This document shows, piece after piece, positions 37,066 through 45,568 of a DNA stretch of 64,000 nucleotides. Source of the stretch: Spirosoma sp. 48-14 (GTDB lineage Bacteria > Bacteroidota > Bacteroidia > Cytophagales > Spirosomataceae); contig NZ_MKUD01000027.1 in assembly GCF_001898575.1 (NCBI RefSeq), positions 46,618 to 110,617 of the forward strand, given 5' to 3'. Numbering within the stretch: position 1 is the first letter of the stretch; each line of letters opens with the position of its first letter. Position numbers and translations under genes: made by a program. The notes beneath the pieces are model-generated. The model had not been told where the DNA came from. It ran no database searches and saw nothing but the letters and a program-made list of their open reading frames with translations.

Positions 37066-38649
37066 TCAATGTCCGGTATTTATGGAAGATTTCAGTTGGG
37101 TGTACGTTAGCGTAGGAATGGTAATGCCCGTAGCCGATTTGATGGTCAACTTATTCATTGGCTTGTCCGGGAAAAATACATCAGTCATTACGGTCAATCC
37201 ACCGTCAGCGAATAATTCGACCGAAGCGGCATCGGCTAGTAAAGTAAGCGACAGGGTTTTATTGATCGACAGCCGGGGGGCGGTATGCCGTTTGCCGAAG
37301 CCTTTTTCAAAATCGATTTTACCCGATCGGCTTCTATCGATGTAGTATACGTTAGCCGATTTGTCATAGCCGATTTCCAGTTCGTTGCCCTGCTCATTTG
37401 CCAGTACAATGGAAAAGTCGTTGGCTGTTTGCGTGGTCAGGCTCAATCGGAATAGATCTGACGCATTCGTTACTTTACTGGTCAGATCATACGTTCCTGT
37501 AACGGATCGGTTTTTCTCGGTAAAGCTCTGCCCGTTCAGCGCATCCAGTTCGTTGACGGGCGTTGACGTGAGATATAATTCGTTGTTAACGTCTGTTAGC
37601 TGGAGTAAACGAGGTACTGTAGTTGCGCTGCGCCAGGCCGATGTGGGTACCACCTGTGCATACTGCCAATTACTCATCCACCCCATCAAAATCGTGCGAT
37701 TGCCCGTGTTGGAGAAGGTGACCCCTGCATAATTATCGGTCCCATAATCCATCCATTTGGTTTTGGTTGAATACGGTTTAAAGGTTTTGCCATCGAAATC
37801 GCCTACAAAATACTGGGTCGCCGAGCCACCGTTTGGCCCACCGGGGTTAATACTGACCAGCAGTACCCAGACTTTTTTGCCATTATGCTCCAGCGAGAGC
37901 AGGTCCGGGCATTCCCAAACACCCCCATGCGCGCCCAGATTACTGCCAAATTCACTTTCCTTCGACCATTTTTTTAGATCGGGCGACCCGTAAAACGTAA
38001 CCCGATCTTTCGTTGCCAGGGTCATGATCCACTTTTTCTGCGGCTCGTACCAACGCACTTTTGGGTCTCTGAAATCGACAATACCCGGATTCTGAAGTAC
38101 TGGATTGCCAGCGTATTTCGTCCAGGTTTTGCCCTCGTCGAGGCTGTAGGCGATACTCTGATACTGGAACTTATCCGACTTTTTCTTTTCCTGCTCGGGA
38201 TTGTGGTGCGTAAAAATGGCGACCAGTGGCGTCTGCCCTTTTTTGCCGAACCCACTGGTATTATGGACATCGACTACGGCACTGCCCGAAAAAATATAGC
38301 CTAGTTTATCCGGGTATAAAGCAATCGGTTGTTCCTGCCAGTGTACCATGTCCTTGCTAGTGGCATGGCCCCAGTGCATCGGACCCCATTTGGTGTCGTT
38401 GGGGTAATACTGAAAAAACAGGTGATAGGTGCCGTTCAGGTAAACCATCCCATTGGGGTCGTTCATCCAGTGGGCTTTGGGCGTGAAGTGGTATTGAGGC
38501 CGGTAAGGTTCCGTATGGGTGGTAGCCTGACCAAAGAGCTGATAGCCTGAAACGAGAAATAGAACAGCTAGAACTAGTTTCTTAGGATGCTTGCAATAGG
38601 TGTAGATATGTGAAAACAAAAAAGTTCGTCTACATAAGTTCAGAGTCAT
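37066..38649 (-). CDS. Glycoside hydrolase family 32 (levanase/fructanase-like)
   Basis: The 527-residue protein has a signal or anchor segment (KKLVLAVLFLVSGYQLFGQ) and the GH32 five-blade propeller with the catalytic nucleophile in HWMNDPNGMVYLNG, the FRDPKVRWYEPQKKW motif (transition-state Asp) and the acid/base Glu in GGVWECPDLLSLE. A C-terminal beta-sandwich follows (from about residue 380). It hydrolyses fructans or sucrose outside the cytoplasm; inulin and levan specificities cannot be told apart here. No transporter or fructokinase is adjacent. The N-terminal 20 residues before the hydrophobic segment are unusually Cys/Arg-rich, so the true start may differ. Confidence 0.9.
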   Translation of the reverse strand: MTLNLCRRTFLFSHIYTYCKHPKKLVLAVLFLVSGYQLFGQATTHTEPYRPQYHFTPKAHWMNDPNGMVYLNGTYHLFFQYYPNDTKWGPMHWGHATSKDMVHWQEQPIALYPDKLGYIFSGSAVVDVHNTSGFGKKGQTPLVAIFTHHNPEQEKKKSDKFQYQSIAYSLDEGKTWTKYAGNPVLQNPGIVDFRDPKVRWYEPQKKWIMTLATKDRVTFYGSPDLKKWSKESEFGSNLGAHGGVWECPDLLSLEHNGKKVWVLLVSINPGGPNGGSATQYFVGDFDGKTFKPYSTKTKWMDYGTDNYAGVTFSNTGNRTILMGWMSNWQYAQVVPTSAWRSATTVPRLLQLTDVNNELYLTSTPVNELDALNGQSFTEKNRSVTGTYDLTSKVTNASDLFRLSLTTQTANDFSIVLANEQGNELEIGYDKSANVYYIDRSRSGKIDFEKGFGKRHTAPRLSINKTLSLTLLADAASVELFADGGLTVMTDVFFPDKPMNKLTIKSATGITIPTLTYTQLKSSINTGH

Positions 38650-38821
38650 CGGATCGGCGGTTCAGGGTTCGAAATAGAGCAAAGATAAGCGGCATCGCTT
38701 TCATCCAATACCAACTGCCATCTATTGACCGATACCTGCCTGTAGTGCAGGGAGCTATTTCTGCTTCTCCAATGGTAGGCTAATGAGTCGAGCCTGGCAC
38801 CTGATGCTAACCTGGACCGTA

Positions 38822-38868
38822 TAAAAAATCAGGTTGGCTGGCAAACCGAACTATGCCAACCAACCTGA
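38822..38868 (-). terminator. Rho-independent terminator after the YciF-like gene
   Basis: A 14-bp stem with one mismatch (38829-38842 with 38855-38868; arm TCAGGTTGGCTGGC) is followed leftward by TTTTTTATA. It begins 20 bp past the YciF-like stop codon. Confidence 0.85.
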
Positions 38869-38888
38869 AATGAATACACGGAATGGAA

Positions 38889-39599
38889 TTAATACCCAAT
38901 GACGCTGCCAGACGTCGATTCGTTCGATAGCCCTGTCATGCCACGGTTGGAGTCAGCATAACGGGTGCCATCTGGGTTCACAATGCTATCGTTGGTGCTG
39001 TCCCGATCCGAATAGTTGCTGGACGAATTCCAATCAGAGGTGTGATCGTTCGATTCACCGGCAGCCCGGTTGTTGACGAACGATTCGGCCAGCGTGGTCA
39101 GTTTCTTGTCCGCATTTTTCTCTTCGTCCAGCGTTTGCTGGAGCAGACGAGCCGCTTCGTGATAGCCTAATACCTGGGCCAGCGTTACGGCTGAGCCATA
39201 CGATGCAATTTCGTGATGCTCGATTTTTTGCCCGGCAATGATCAGTCCGGCATCGCGGGTTAATGAACCGGAATCCGTATTAGATACTACACGTTGCGCA
39301 TCATCGACCAGACCGTCGATCGCGTCGCAGGTACCTTCGTCAGTATCGATACCTATGCTGCTGAATACTTGTTCCAGCCGGGCTACCTGATTACGGGTTT
39401 CCTGCTGATGTTGCAGAAACGCGTTCCGAACCTCATCCGTGGTAGAGGCATCAGCCTGTTCGCCGAGGGCATTGACAGCCTGCTTTTCAGCGTAATAGAT
39501 ATCCTGAAGCTCAGTGATGAACAGGCTTTTCAGACCTTCCTGTGTTTCGGTGTCTGTTCCTCCAAAAAAGTTAGCGATGCGTTCTCCAAATGTTGCCAT
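38889..39599 (-). CDS. YciF/DUF892 ferritin-like protein with acidic Ser-rich tail
   Basis: The 236-residue protein has a DUF892 (YciE/YciF) four-helix bundle: GLKSLFITELQDIYYAEKQAV, QHQQETRNQVARLEQVF, AGQKIEHHEIASYGSAVTLA and EEKNADKKLTTLAE, with Glu/His residues at ferritin-like di-iron positions. It is linked to general stress in enterobacteria. Family members are about 160-170 residues; here an extra 65-residue tail rich in Ser, Asn, Asp and Thr is added, probably disordered. It is monocistronic with a strong terminator. Confidence 0.87.
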   Translation of the reverse strand: MATFGERIANFFGGTDTETQEGLKSLFITELQDIYYAEKQAVNALGEQADASTTDEVRNAFLQHQQETRNQVARLEQVFSSIGIDTDEGTCDAIDGLVDDAQRVVSNTDSGSLTRDAGLIIAGQKIEHHEIASYGSAVTLAQVLGYHEAARLLQQTLDEEKNADKKLTTLAESFVNNRAAGESNDHTSDWNSSSNYSDRDSTNDSIVNPDGTRYADSNRGMTGLSNESTSGSVIGY

Positions 39600-39730
39600 G
39601 ATTCTTATGTTTTGTGATTAGTACTTGTTAAAACACTATCCTGAATTACCAATTTCGGGCCAACTACTGAGACTCTGTAGGTTACCTGTTTTCTCAATAG
39701 TATTAGTGTTTCTGTTTTTCTACAGAATAA

Positions 39731-39759
39731 GTAGATTATTTACACATGAAATAATCTAC
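39731..39759. promoter_or_regulatory. 11-bp perfect inverted repeat GTAGATTATTT/AAATAATCTAC
   Basis: The arms are separated by seven bases (ACACATG) about 130 bp upstream of the YciF-like gene. There is no flanking T-run, so an operator or a leader hairpin is more likely than a terminator. Confidence 0.5.
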
Positions 39760-39956
39760 ATTATTTGCGGGGTGCTGTGCTTTGCGTAGCTCACCCGTCT
39801 ACGATTGAAACCGGATTATCGCTAGTTCACTTTGCTGTTTTATCATTCCGTCTGGGTTCAGCATGGGACATTCCCCGCCGAAACTCAATTTTGTAGCATC
39901 AGATCGGGCTGCTCAACGGCCGAAGCTGGTCAAACGAACAGATAAACAACAACACA

Positions 39957-40055
39957 ATGAAACGGCTATTTAAAAAATTGATCACGAAACCCGTCCGTCC
40001 AGTAAAGCGTCGGCTCTTTGTGGTACGTCAACAGGCTTGGTGGGGACATGAATAA
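39957..40055 (+). CDS. Possible 32-residue basic small protein
   Basis: An ATG frame after an A-rich leader (ACAACAACACA) encodes 32 residues, MKRLFKKLITKPVRPVKRRL then FVVRQQAWWGHE, with ten Lys or Arg. The A-rich leader and strong charge bias suggest translation, but the frame is too short to be sure. No family recognised. Confidence 0.3.
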   Translation: MKRLFKKLITKPVRPVKRRLFVVRQQAWWGHE

Positions 40056-40106
40056 TTCCCATCAGGCCTGGCTATTCCTGGATGATAGGAGTACAAAACG
40101 AAAGCA

Positions 40107-40141
40107 TTGTTGCAGTTAGTCGGGTAAGGCGTCTATCTTTG
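40107..40141 (+). promoter_or_regulatory. Bacteroidota-type promoter for the LacI gene
   Basis: TTGTTG (40107-40112) and TATCTTTG (40134-40141) are spaced 21 bp, matching the -33 TTG and -7 TAnnTTTG elements of the Bacteroidota primary sigma factor. The ATG lies 17 bp after the -7 element, so the leader would be short. Confidence 0.6.
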
Positions 40142-40157
40142 ACGGTATTTATGGGGT

Positions 40158-41192
40158 ATGCGATCCGACAAAGTCTCGCTTAGTGATATTGCCCGTATGG
40201 TCGGTGTATCTACCGCACTGGTCTCGTATGTGTTGAGTGGCAAGGAAAAAGAGGGCCGGGTAGGGCAGGAGATTGCCGCGAAGATTCGGGCCATTGCCAA
40301 AGAACTGAACTATCAGCCAAACTTGTTGGCCAAAAGCCTCCGGAAGGGGCAGACATTTACCATCGGGCTGATTATTGCCGATATTTCCAATCCATTTTTT
40401 GCCAACATTGCTCGTGAGGTCGAGGACGAATCCCGGCGGCATGGGTACACCGTGATTATTGGGAGTTCCGACGAAGATGCCGATAAAGCCTGGGATCTGA
40501 TGAATGTGCTGATCAATCGGCAGGTCGATGGGTTCATTATTGTATCGTCCGAACATTCCGAACGGCTGGTCGAGCATCTGCAACGTATCCGGTTACCGTT
40601 TGTCTTACTGGATCGTCACTTTCCCCAGTTCGATACCGACTTTGTCGTCACCAACAATGCGCGGGCTTCGTACGAAGCGGGTATCCACCTCATCGAGAAT
40701 GGCTACCGGCGCATCGGATTCATGGCTTATCAGTCGGCTATGTTTCATGTCAGCGAGCGGATTCGCGGCTATCAGGAAGCCCTACGCGACCGGGGGATTC
40801 AGGTCGAAGCCAACTGGCTGAAGCGGGTGTCGTTTCTGGCTATTGAAACCGAAATCCGAACGGCCATCGATGAACTGGTTTCGGCCGAATCGCCCGTCGA
40901 TGCGCTGATATTCTCCACCTATGGCCTGGCCGTGAACGGGCTTAAATATTTCAACGAACGGCACTTACGGGTTCCTGAAGATGTAGCCATCGTCAGTTTT
41001 GGGCAGGCTGAAGTATTCGATCTCTATTACTGCCCCATTTCCTATATGCGACAGCCTATCGACGTGTTAGCCAAAAAAGCTGTTGATATCTTAATGAGCC
41101 GATTGAAAGGGGAATCGTCTGAGAGTCAGCAATATACTATCGAAGCTCAACTGGTGGCGCGGGAGTCGTCGCGAAAACGGATGATTAGGTAA
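40158..41192 (+). CDS. LacI-family transcriptional regulator of the galactonate operon
   Basis: The 344-residue protein has a LacI helix-turn-helix (VSLSDIARMVGVSTALVSYVLSG), the hinge LNYQPNLLAKSLRKGQT and a periplasmic-binding effector domain beginning FTIGLIIADISNPFFANI. It lies 67 bp upstream of the dehydratase gene and is co-directional with the catabolic operon. A palindrome with central CG typical of LacI operators sits in that gap. The effector is probably a pathway intermediate such as galactonate or 2-keto-3-deoxygalactonate; repression versus activation is not determined. Confidence 0.88.
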   Translation: MRSDKVSLSDIARMVGVSTALVSYVLSGKEKEGRVGQEIAAKIRAIAKELNYQPNLLAKSLRKGQTFTIGLIIADISNPFFANIAREVEDESRRHGYTVIIGSSDEDADKAWDLMNVLINRQVDGFIIVSSEHSERLVEHLQRIRLPFVLLDRHFPQFDTDFVVTNNARASYEAGIHLIENGYRRIGFMAYQSAMFHVSERIRGYQEALRDRGIQVEANWLKRVSFLAIETEIRTAIDELVSAESPVDALIFSTYGLAVNGLKYFNERHLRVPEDVAIVSFGQAEVFDLYYCPISYMRQPIDVLAKKAVDILMSRLKGESSESQQYTIEAQLVARESSRKRMIR

Positions 41193-41210
41193 AGGGCCTT
41201 TTCGTCTTTA

Positions 41211-41224
41211 CTTAATCGTTTAAG
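41211..41224. promoter_or_regulatory. Candidate LacI-type operator CTTAATCGTTTAAG
   Basis: A 14-bp palindrome centred on CG with a single asymmetric pair, located between the LacI gene stop and the dehydratase start. LacI-family operators are typically palindromes with a central CG. It lies 35 bp before the operon's first start codon. Confidence 0.5.
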
Positions 41225-41259
41225 CGAAAACATTCTTCTATTCCCGTCTCATCCGTCGT

Positions 41260-42528
41260 ATGCAACGCAGACGTTTTCTACAATCGCTGGCGTCAGGCTC
41301 GTTAGCGGCCCTGGCCGGGCTACATAGCGTTGGTGCCACTTCCCGTCCGACTTCCCTGTCGGTGGCCGCTTTGCCAACGCTTAAGATCACGAAAATTCGC
41401 TACTACGCAGCGCCTGACTATACCAAACCGTTGTTTAACCAGGCGCGGGGTATTGTGGAAGTCGAAACCGACGGAGGGCTGATTGGCATTGGCGAAGGAG
41501 GTGCCAGAGACACCATTGAGCAGTGTGCTCAAATGATTATTGGAGAAAATCCCTTCCGAATCGAACACCTCTGGCAGTACCTCTATCGGGGCATGTTTTA
41601 TCCACCTGGACGGGAAAAGCTGCACGCTCTGGGCGCTATTGAAATGGCCCTCTGGGACCTAAAAGGCAAAGCGTTGGGGGTGCCGGTGTATGAACTCCTT
41701 GGTGGGGCCACCCGCGACTATGTCGAGTGTTATGCCACGGGGTTCCGACCATCGAAGGCCAAAACCGAAGAAGAACGGGCACGTGACTGTATCGAAGCCG
41801 GATTTCGGGCCTATCGCATCGGGCCAACGGGAGGCAATGGCGAACAACCCTTCGATTTCTATGAGAATGCGAAAAAAACGATTGAATTCAGTCGGCGGAT
41901 CAACGACGCAGTAGGTGGGGGCGGCAAATGGGCCATTGACCTGCATACCCGTTTCGACACTCAGGAAGCCATCAAGATTTGTCAGGCGCTGGAGGAGATG
42001 GAACCCTACTTTGTGGAAGACATTGTTCGCTCCGAAAATCCGGGGGTTTACCGAACATTACGGCCTATGCTGAAAGTGCCCATTGCCGTTGGCGAACAGT
42101 TTGGCGACCGTTGGGATTCGAACGAACTGATTGAAAATCACCTGATCGACTACACGCGGTTTACCCTGCCCAATACAGGCGGTATTCATGAATTTCAGAA
42201 GCTGGCGGCCATTTGCGAAACGCATTATGTGGGCATGATTCCGCACTTTACCGGCCCACTTTCAACGGCGGCATTGGTGCATGTGCTGGGGGCCAGTAGC
42301 CCCGTTCGATGCCTGATGGAACTGGCCGGGGGCGAACCCGAAAAGCCCGCCTATTTCAACGAGGACTATCTGAATTTCAAAAATGGTAAGCTCTACCTGA
42401 ATCCGAATCCAGGGCTGGGTGTGCGCTTCGACCCCAAAAAAGCTACCTTCATCACGGAGATAAAAGAAAAGACCAAGTATCCACATCCGGTTTTGCGCGC
42501 ACCCGACGGGTCGATTCATAACTGGTAG
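41260..42528 (+). CDS. Mandelate racemase/enolase-superfamily sugar-acid dehydratase with Tat-type signal (galactonate dehydratase-like)
   Basis: The 422-residue protein begins with an RRRFLQ leader and hydrophobic SLASGSLAALAGL, a Tat-type signal. The enolase-superfamily part shows Asp and His in WAIDLHTRFD, Glu in PYFVEDIV, Glu in VAVGEQFG-like IAVGEQFGD and a His in GMIPHFTGPLS, the D-H-E-E-H arrangement of galactonate dehydratase. With the kinase and aldolase genes downstream, dehydration of D-galactonate (or a related sugar acid) to 2-keto-3-deoxygalactonate is the best assignment. Export would place the reaction in the periplasm, unlike E. coli DgoD. Followed after 10 bp by the kinase gene. 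Confidence 0.82.
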   Translation: MQRRRFLQSLASGSLAALAGLHSVGATSRPTSLSVAALPTLKITKIRYYAAPDYTKPLFNQARGIVEVETDGGLIGIGEGGARDTIEQCAQMIIGENPFRIEHLWQYLYRGMFYPPGREKLHALGAIEMALWDLKGKALGVPVYELLGGATRDYVECYATGFRPSKAKTEEERARDCIEAGFRAYRIGPTGGNGEQPFDFYENAKKTIEFSRRINDAVGGGGKWAIDLHTRFDTQEAIKICQALEEMEPYFVEDIVRSENPGVYRTLRPMLKVPIAVGEQFGDRWDSNELIENHLIDYTRFTLPNTGGIHEFQKLAAICETHYVGMIPHFTGPLSTAALVHVLGASSPVRCLMELAGGEPEKPAYFNEDYLNFKNGKLYLNPNPGLGVRFDPKKATFITEIKEKTKYPHPVLRAPDGSIHNW

Positions 42529-42538
42529 ATAAGATCGG

Positions 42539-43552
42539 ATGAATCGAGTTATGAACGAATTTCTGCTTAGTTGCGACTGGGGTACATCGTCGTTCCGGCT
42601 TCGGCTGGTCGACACCCGGAGTGGTCGGGTATTGGGCGAGCAACTGCTGCCGACAGGGGTGGCGGCTACGTTCGATACCTGGAAAATTGAGCACGACCGG
42701 ACTGAGATTGAACGGGAAACCTTTTTCAGTAAATGTCTAAACACACAGATCGACGCCCTGGCCGATTCGCTGGCTATTTCGCTGGAGCATGTGCCGGTGG
42801 TGCTATCAGGCATGGCGTCGTCGTCGATTGGGATGGCTGAGTTGCCTTACGCGAACCTGCCCTTTTCGCTCGATGGATCTCAGGTAAGTGTTCGCTGGTT
42901 TGCACCCCGGCCTGGTTTCAACCATCGCTTATTGCTGATTTCGGGTGTGCGGGGGCCAAAGGATGTTATGCGGGGCGAGGAAACGCAGATGATCGGCCTG
43001 AGCGACTTACTTACGGAAGCGAATCGCTCGGTGCTGATCTTTCCCGGTACCCATTCCAAGCATATGTATATAGAGAATGGTCAGCTTGTTGACTTCCAGA
43101 CCTTCATGACAGGGGAAGTGTTCAGTGTGTTGACAAGCTATTCCATCCTGAAAGAGTCGACCGATGTGGCTGACTTGGCCAATGGTTTAACTCGGTACCG
43201 GGCCAATTTTCAGGAAGGTGTACGGGCGTCGGAGTCACCGGCTTTGCTGCATGAGCTGTTTGCCGTTCGAACGAATCAACTGTTTGGTAAACTCACCCGG
43301 CCGCAGAATGCTCTCTACCTAAGTGGCTTATTGATCGGGGCCGAACTACGGACTTTGTTTCAAAAACCGGATTGGCGGCTGGTGCTTTGCTGCGATAATA
43401 ACCTGGTCGATTTTTATACAGAAGCCCTCACCGTTCTTGGTCTCTGGCAGCATACAACCCGGATCGATGCCGATCACATCCGGTATGCGGCTACTGAGGG
43501 CCATCTTAAGATCATGAATCACCAACTTACCTTAGCCGAAACTGCCTCATGA
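42539..43552 (+). CDS. dgoK: 2-dehydro-3-deoxygalactonokinase
   Basis: The 337-residue product matches the DgoK family, which phosphorylates 2-keto-3-deoxygalactonate at O6 in the De Ley-Doudoroff galactonate pathway. Landmarks are the ASKHA-like phosphate loop LSCDWGTSSFRLRLVD, the VVLSGMASSSIGMAELPYA segment, VRGPKDVMRGEETQMIG and IFPGTHSKHMYIENGQL. The start may be at the ATG at 42539 or 12 bp later. The stop overlaps the aldolase start by 4 bp, so the two are translationally coupled. Confidence 0.9.
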   Translation: MNRVMNEFLLSCDWGTSSFRLRLVDTRSGRVLGEQLLPTGVAATFDTWKIEHDRTEIERETFFSKCLNTQIDALADSLAISLEHVPVVLSGMASSSIGMAELPYANLPFSLDGSQVSVRWFAPRPGFNHRLLLISGVRGPKDVMRGEETQMIGLSDLLTEANRSVLIFPGTHSKHMYIENGQLVDFQTFMTGEVFSVLTSYSILKESTDVADLANGLTRYRANFQEGVRASESPALLHELFAVRTNQLFGKLTRPQNALYLSGLLIGAELRTLFQKPDWRLVLCCDNNLVDFYTEALTVLGLWQHTTRIDADHIRYAATEGHLKIMNHQLTLAETAS

Positions 43553-44190
43553 ATCAACGTCTGTTTTCGTGGGACTTATTTACGAAATGTCCTATTGTGG
43601 GCATTGTGCGGCATCTGACCGCCGAAGACGTTGCGGAAATGCTACCGATCTATGTGGAAAGTGGCCTGACAACCATTGAAATCACGATGAACACACCGGG
43701 CGCTGCGGAAATGATTCAGGCGGCACAGGCTCAGTGTCCCGACCAGCTCAATATCGGGGCTGGTACCGTCCGAACGTTGACCGATCTGGAAAATGCGCTA
43801 GCTGCGGGCGCTCAGTTCATCGTGACGCCTACGCTTAATGAGCTGGTCGTTCAGCGGTGTGTTGAGCAGCAGGTCCCCATTTTTCCGGGCGCGTTTACCC
43901 CGACCGAGATTGAACGGGCCTGGGTGCTGGGCGCTTCGATGGTCAAGGTGTATCCGGCAGGTATGTTGGGTCCTGAATATATCCGCGATATAAAAGCGCC
44001 CCTGGATGATGTGAAGTTGCTGCCGACGGGTGGCGTCAATGTATCCAACCTGGCCGACTATCGAAAAGCAGGTGCCGACGGGGTAGGCATGGGGAGCCAG
44101 CTGATCGACAAAGCGCTGATCCGACAACGTGACTGGTCGGGTCTGAAAGCCCATTTTGTAGCTGTAAAAAGGGCGTTTACCGTGTCGTAA
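43549..44190 (+). CDS. 2-dehydro-3-deoxy-phosphogalactonate/gluconate aldolase
   Basis: The 213-residue TIM-barrel class I aldolase has the Schiff-base Lys133 in SMVKVYPAGML, the catalytic Glu44 in TTIEITMNTP, the GAGTV loop and the phosphate-binding LPTGGVN. It cleaves KDPGal (and/or KDPG) to pyruvate and glyceraldehyde 3-phosphate. The context after dgoK favours the galactonate substrate (DgoA-like), while Eda-type dual use is possible. It overlaps dgoK and is followed after 68 bp by the transporter gene. Confidence 0.9.
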   Translation: MNQRLFSWDLFTKCPIVGIVRHLTAEDVAEMLPIYVESGLTTIEITMNTPGAAEMIQAAQAQCPDQLNIGAGTVRTLTDLENALAAGAQFIVTPTLNELVVQRCVEQQVPIFPGAFTPTEIERAWVLGASMVKVYPAGMLGPEYIRDIKAPLDDVKLLPTGGVNVSNLADYRKAGADGVGMGSQLIDKALIRQRDWSGLKAHFVAVKRAFTVS

Positions 44191-44258
44191 CGCGGGTGGG
44201 AGCTCGCGATTTTTACCCAATTGTCGCGGGTTTCTGCTTTATATAACTCAATCTTCCT

Positions 44259-45545
44259 ATGCCTGCTTCCCGCATGACAAATTACCGCTGGTTCGTTGTC
44301 TTTCTGGTGTTTATTGCTACCACGATCAATTACCTTGACCGGCAGATTATTGGGTTGTTAAAACCGATTCTGGAAAAAGAATTTAGTTGGTCCGAAACCG
44401 ACTTTGCCCGCATCGTCATGGCCTTTACGGCGGCCTATGCCGTTGGACTACTGCTGTCGGGCTGGTTTATCGATAAGGTGGGCTCTAAAGTAGGGTATGC
44501 GGTCATGATTATTATCTGGAGCGCAGCAGGTATGCTCCATGCGCTGGCTCGCAGTGCTGTTGGCTTTGGCCTGGCGCGGATCGGCCTGGGGATCGGTGAA
44601 GCGGGGAATTACCCGGCGGGTATGAAAACCGTGGCCGAATGGTTCCCTAAGAAAGAACGGGGACTGGCCACCGGACTCTTCAACGCGGGTACGAGTATTG
44701 GAGTAGTTGTCGCTGTACTGTTGGTGCCCTATATTCTGCGGACGTATGGCTGGCCCGATGTATTCTGGATTACGGGTGCCCTGGGGTTTGTCTGGCTCGT
44801 GGCCTGGTGGATTTTTTACGACGTACCGGCGCGTCAACAACGACTATCACCCGCCGAGCGGGACTATATTCTGGCAGGGCAGGAATCATCAGGCGAAAGC
44901 CAGACCGCATCCGTTAGTTGGGCCAGTCTGTTTGCGTACCGTCAAACGTGGGTGCTCATTGTTGGTAAAGGGCTGATCGATCCGATCTACTGGTTTTTTC
45001 TGTTCTGGTTGCCATCCTACTTTTCGGCCATGTTTGCCCTCGACCTGAAAAAGCCAAGCTGGGAACTGATGATTATTTATCTGGCTACTACGCTGGGTAG
45101 TATAGGGGGCGGTTACTTTTCATCACAACTCGTCAGGCGCGGCTGGCCCACGCTGAAAGCCCGCAAAACGGTACTGCTGGCGTTCGCTGTCATTGAGTTG
45201 TCAGTGATTTCGCTCCAGTTTGCTACTAACGTCTGGACGGCGGTCGGGCTGCTCAGTCTGGCGGTAGCGGTTCATCAGGCGTGGGCCACCAACGTGTTTA
45301 CGCTGGGCTCCGATTTATTTCCTAAACAGGCGGTCAGTTCAGCGGTGGGTATTGGCGGTATGGCAGGGGCTGTAGGGGGCATTTTCTTTCCGATACTGGT
45401 AGGTAGTTTACTGGACCGATACCGGGCCGAAGGAAATCTGTCGGGCGGGTATAATGTGCTGTTCACCATCTGCGGTTTTACCTACCTGATTGCCTGGGGA
45501 ATTATCCATCTGCTTACCCGTTCTATCCGACCGATTACGGTATAG
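44259..45545 (+). CDS. MFS sugar-acid transporter (ACS family, ExuT/DgoT-like)
   Basis: The 428-residue protein has 12 TM helices and the ACS signatures: INYLDRQIIGLLKPILEKEF in TM1, GWFIDKVGSKVGYAVMIIIW (motif A), RIGLGIGEAGNYPAGMKTVAEW in TM4 and PKKERGLATGLFNAGTSIG. The family imports hexuronates, galactonate and related organic anions with protons. Because the operon's dehydratase seems exported, it may import 2-keto-3-deoxygalactonate rather than galactonate. The start could be the ATG at 44259 or the one 15 bp later. Confidence 0.88.
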   Translation: MPASRMTNYRWFVVFLVFIATTINYLDRQIIGLLKPILEKEFSWSETDFARIVMAFTAAYAVGLLLSGWFIDKVGSKVGYAVMIIIWSAAGMLHALARSAVGFGLARIGLGIGEAGNYPAGMKTVAEWFPKKERGLATGLFNAGTSIGVVVAVLLVPYILRTYGWPDVFWITGALGFVWLVAWWIFYDVPARQQRLSPAERDYILAGQESSGESQTASVSWASLFAYRQTWVLIVGKGLIDPIYWFFLFWLPSYFSAMFALDLKKPSWELMIIYLATTLGSIGGGYFSSQLVRRGWPTLKARKTVLLAFAVIELSVISLQFATNVWTAVGLLSLAVAVHQAWATNVFTLGSDLFPKQAVSSAVGIGGMAGAVGGIFFPILVGSLLDRYRAEGNLSGGYNVLFTICGFTYLIAWGIIHLLTRSIRPITV

Positions 45546-45568
45546 TAGGGAACAATAAGGCTGATCGC

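Larger units (their letters stand above)
39600..40157. other. Intergenic stretch upstream of the LacI gene
   Basis: The 558-bp gap between the divergent YciF-like gene and the LacI regulator holds a perfect hairpin at 39731-39759, a possible 32-codon ORF at 39957-40055 and a Bacteroidota-type promoter near 40107-40141. Nothing else was recognised. Confidence 0.5.

Noticed and set aside
40149..40583. 144-codon minus-strand frame
   Set aside because: Lies antisense within the LacI-family gene, whose frame has clear domains; no independent signal.
42262..42813. 183-codon minus-strand frame spanning the dehydratase-kinase junction
   Set aside because: Overlaps two well-supported genes on the other strand and shows no domain.
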